NCBI GenBank assembly: GCA_031367345.1
Contig: JANLPR010000050.1
Span: 1 to 7,562, forward strand
DNA length: 7,562 bases
Direction of reading: 5' to 3'
Origin: JADKIH01 sp031367345
GTDB taxonomy: Bacteria; Bacteroidota; Bacteroidia; AKYH767-A; 2013-40CM-41-45
Position numbers and translations under genes: made by a program. Of this stretch, positions 5,537 to 7,562 are shown in pieces; within the stretch, counting starts at the first letter, position 1; every line of letters begins with the position of its first letter. The notes beneath the pieces are model-generated. The model had not been told where the DNA came from, searched no databases, and saw only the letters and a program-made list of their open reading frames with translations.

Positions 5537-5566
5537 CAAATATAAATTTACTTTATGAAGTACGAA
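5537..5566 (-). promoter_or_regulatory. Candidate Bacteroidota-type promoter for the cysteine-cluster gene
   Basis: On the minus strand, TATATTTG (5544 down to 5537) matches the Bacteroidota -7 box TAnnTTTG exactly. TTCG (5566 down to 5563) is one base from the -33 TTTG box, with an 18-bp spacer. Transcription would begin near 5530, giving a leader of about 40 bases that ends in A-rich sequence before the ATG and has no Shine-Dalgarno site. A short inverted repeat, TACTT-N4-AAGTA (5549-5562), lies between the boxes and could be an operator. The match is by eye only. Confidence 0.5.
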
Positions 5567-5598
5567 GCAGTTTTTATATTATTTACCTTGATTTTGTC

Positions 5599-7562
5599 TT
5601 AAAAGCTTAGAAATCGCTTGGTGATACCAAACATAAAACCAATTGTTGCTCTTTTACCATCAACTATAGAGGTAAATGCCTCTATTCGGAACGAATTCAA
5701 TTTCTCAACTCCAACACTAATTTCATAATAATTTTTAACAACCGGTGTCTTCAAATAATGAACTCCAACAACTTCTTTCAACTTAAGCTTCCTGATTAAT
5801 GGAATCTTGTTCAAAAGAAAGCCACCAAAATTTTGCTCTACATGACCTTCAAATGCATAATCTTTCGTGCTATAATCATAGTATGGAAGGTTTCGAAAAT
5901 CATTCATTTGATATGATGAAATAAATGTCTTGTTGCCGTTGAAATGCAAAAAGTCTGTGAAATAAATATTTTTTACTCCCGAAAAACGACTTCCGGAAAC
6001 AGTGTATTTCAGTCGGCCAAGCAATCCAACTTTCATCTCGTCTTCTATTCCTATTTTAACAAAATTATAATCGGTAACTCCGCCCAATGTTTTCATCGCC
6101 TTTTTAAATTCAATTTTAAGCGTCGGATATTTCGAATTCAAATTATATTTCGCTTCCGGTCTACTAATATACTCTAACCCAAACCGGATCTTCGTTTGTA
6201 AGTCGATCGTGAAACTGTTGTTAGTCGGAAACTTGAGCAAAGGATCTTCTAGCGAAGTTGTATAATTGGACGTATATTCTCTCCCTGCTACATCTTTCAG
6301 TTTGAAGTTCGATGTATTACTCAAACTATTCCTTTGTGCGTATTCCAAATTCCATCGCCATTCGAAACCATTAAAAAGTTCGCTCCTATAAACGAATGAA
6401 GCAAATTGCTTCTCAAATAATTTCATGTAATTCTTTTCTGCATAAACGGAATACAAAAAATTAGTCAACACATTTATTGGCTCCGATCGGTTAAACTGAT
6501 ACACATAACTGCCAACATCGAGAGAAACTGCTGACAGATTTTTGGGATTATATCGGTAAGCTGTACTGATAAGACCATCCCAATGTTTATTTGATGCCCC
6601 ATAACGAATTTCTCCGCCCAATTTAAAATGCTTTTCGATATCACTTTTGTACGATTTATTATATGAAACTGCAATATGTGTATTCCATCCTTCTACTGTA
6701 TTGAAATTAATATTCAAGAGTGGCGAACCAATAAAATACTCGCGTCCTTTAAAACTGTTGCTCCAACTATATCCATTTATAAGTGATCCTGCATGAAATT
6801 TATTGTATTTATGATCTATTGAATCGAGATATGGTTGCGACTCATGTATTTTTTGCGCACTGTCGCGTCTTCGATAATCAAGATCTTCATCAACTGTCAA
6901 TGGCATTGGCCGAACTTTATCCCAATAAGCAGAGTCCTGAATATTTGCATCGATATTTACTTTCATCACTTCTCCCCGTTTCATTTTCATTTTTCTTCCC
7001 GGAAGATTTAATGTTGAATTTCCAAGATCGTAATTATTAAAAACACCTATTACAATTCCATCGCCTTTAAAACCAAATACATTGAAATTATAACTTAGCT
7101 GGTGATTAAATGGAAGTACTTTATCGTTATCCAGTACGATAAACGTTTCTTTCAATCGAAAGGTATCGAGAAATTCCATCTGCTGATTTTTTGTAATAAA
7201 AAGATCAGCGCTGTGTATATACCAAGAATCGTCAGCTATATAAATTGTTCCCGTAAAAACAGGATCGTATTGTCGCTTTGGTATAACTGAAATTCGGTGT
7301 ATAAGTTTTCCGTTCTCCAAAAATGTTCCTTCCAATTTATATTTGTAACTGAACAATGCATTGTTACTTACTGGCGAAATAATTCCTCTAGGAGAAATGT
7401 CTGCAATCGTAACTAAATTATCATATAAATTAATCAACACATCGGTTGACTGATTGAAACTATATGTTTTTGGTGAACCACTCACTTTTGAGCTTACCAT
7501 TTCTTCTTTATAATCGGAAGGATGCTTATAAAACAAATGCGAAACCGACTCGCTCAAATAAA
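5599..7562 (-). CDS. DUF5686-family outer-membrane beta-barrel protein, 5' end beyond the window
   Basis: The frame is open to the right edge, showing about 653 residues and ending with TAA at 5601-5599. The TTG at 7557 is an internal Leu codon rather than the start, since the family has an N-terminal carboxypeptidase-regulatory-like domain that would lie off-window. The visible N-terminal part (YLSESVSHLFYKHPSDYKEE, SSKVSG, later IHSADLFIT) is the conserved periplasmic region. YWDKVRPMPLTVDEDLDYRR (about 211-230) is a hallmark of the family. From about residue 255, alternating aromatic/polar segments (for example REYFIGSPLLNINFNTVEGW and WRWNLEYAQR) suggest a C-terminal beta-barrel, closing with GFMFGITKRFLSF and a terminal Phe typical of outer-membrane barrels. 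The molecular function of DUF5686 proteins is not established to my knowledge. No terminator is visible in the 109 bp before the next gene, so readthrough is possible. Confidence 0.85.
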   Translation of the reverse strand, partial: YLSESVSHLFYKHPSDYKEEMVSSKVSGSPKTYSFNQSTDVLINLYDNLVTIADISPRGIISPVSNNALFSYKYKLEGTFLENGKLIHRISVIPKRQYDPVFTGTIYIADDSWYIHSADLFITKNQQMEFLDTFRLKETFIVLDNDKVLPFNHQLSYNFNVFGFKGDGIVIGVFNNYDLGNSTLNLPGRKMKMKRGEVMKVNIDANIQDSAYWDKVRPMPLTVDEDLDYRRRDSAQKIHESQPYLDSIDHKYNKFHAGSLINGYSWSNSFKGREYFIGSPLLNINFNTVEGWNTHIAVSYNKSYKSDIEKHFKLGGEIRYGASNKHWDGLISTAYRYNPKNLSAVSLDVGSYVYQFNRSEPINVLTNFLYSVYAEKNYMKLFEKQFASFVYRSELFNGFEWRWNLEYAQRNSLSNTSNFKLKDVAGREYTSNYTTSLEDPLLKFPTNNSFTIDLQTKIRFGLEYISRPEAKYNLNSKYPTLKIEFKKAMKTLGGVTDYNFVKIGIEDEMKVGLLGRLKYTVSGSRFSGVKNIYFTDFLHFNGNKTFISSYQMNDFRNLPYYDYSTKDYAFEGHVEQNFGGFLLNKIPLIRKLKLKEVVGVHYLKTPVVKNYYEISVGVEKLNSFRIEAFTSIVDGKRATIGFMFGITKRFLSF

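Noticed and set aside
7555..7557. TTG as start codon of the rightmost gene
   Set aside because: The frame continues to the window edge, and the residues around it (YLSESVS) are in the middle of the conserved DUF5686 region, so the real start lies outside.

Overview
The window looks like chromosomal DNA of a Bacteroidota bacterium, probably a free-living Flavobacteriales/Chitinophagales-type lineage. The DNA is AT-rich. Two proteins end in type A C-terminal sorting domains of the type IX secretion system (T9SS). A DUF5686-type outer-membrane protein and a periplasmic TonB C-terminal-domain protein are also present. Start codons lack clear Shine-Dalgarno sequences, and the best promoter candidate resembles the Bacteroidota TTTG / TAnnTTTG pattern. 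I cannot place it to genus.

Left part, + strand: the 3' end of a secreted beta-propeller-like T9SS cargo protein (1-809) is followed by a gene-free stretch (810-1182). That stretch is built largely from 7-bp tandem motifs: GTAAGAA, GTCAAAA/GTCAAGG, and degenerate TTACGAA/TCACTAC-like units. An orphan OmpR-family response regulator follows (1183-1884), then a large secreted M43-type zinc metalloprotease (1993-4209). The protease has a signal peptide, a candidate Cys-switch propeptide, a catalytic domain, two tandem fibronectin-III domains, a pre-peptidase C-terminal domain and a T9SS sorting domain. A perfect 32-bp palindrome at 4227-4258 is a textbook bidirectional terminator separating it from the convergent genes.

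Right part, - strand, read right to left: a DUF5686 outer-membrane protein whose 5' end lies beyond the right edge (5599-7562); a YkgJ-type cysteine-cluster protein with an unusual lysine-rich, histone H1-like N-terminal tail (4779-5489) and a good Bacteroidota-type promoter candidate; and, 51 bp downstream, a small exported TonB_C protein (4302-4727).

Most of the genes serve the cell envelope or secretion. The protease and propeller protein are exported cargo, the DUF5686 and TonB_C proteins are envelope components, and the response regulator may control some of them, though the sequence does not show which. The most unusual items are the fusion of a nine-copy pentapeptide Lys-rich tail to a metal-binding-type Cys cluster, encoded by slippage-prone A-tracts, and the heptamer mosaic at 810-1110. 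I see no mobile element, CRISPR array, RNA gene or defence system.
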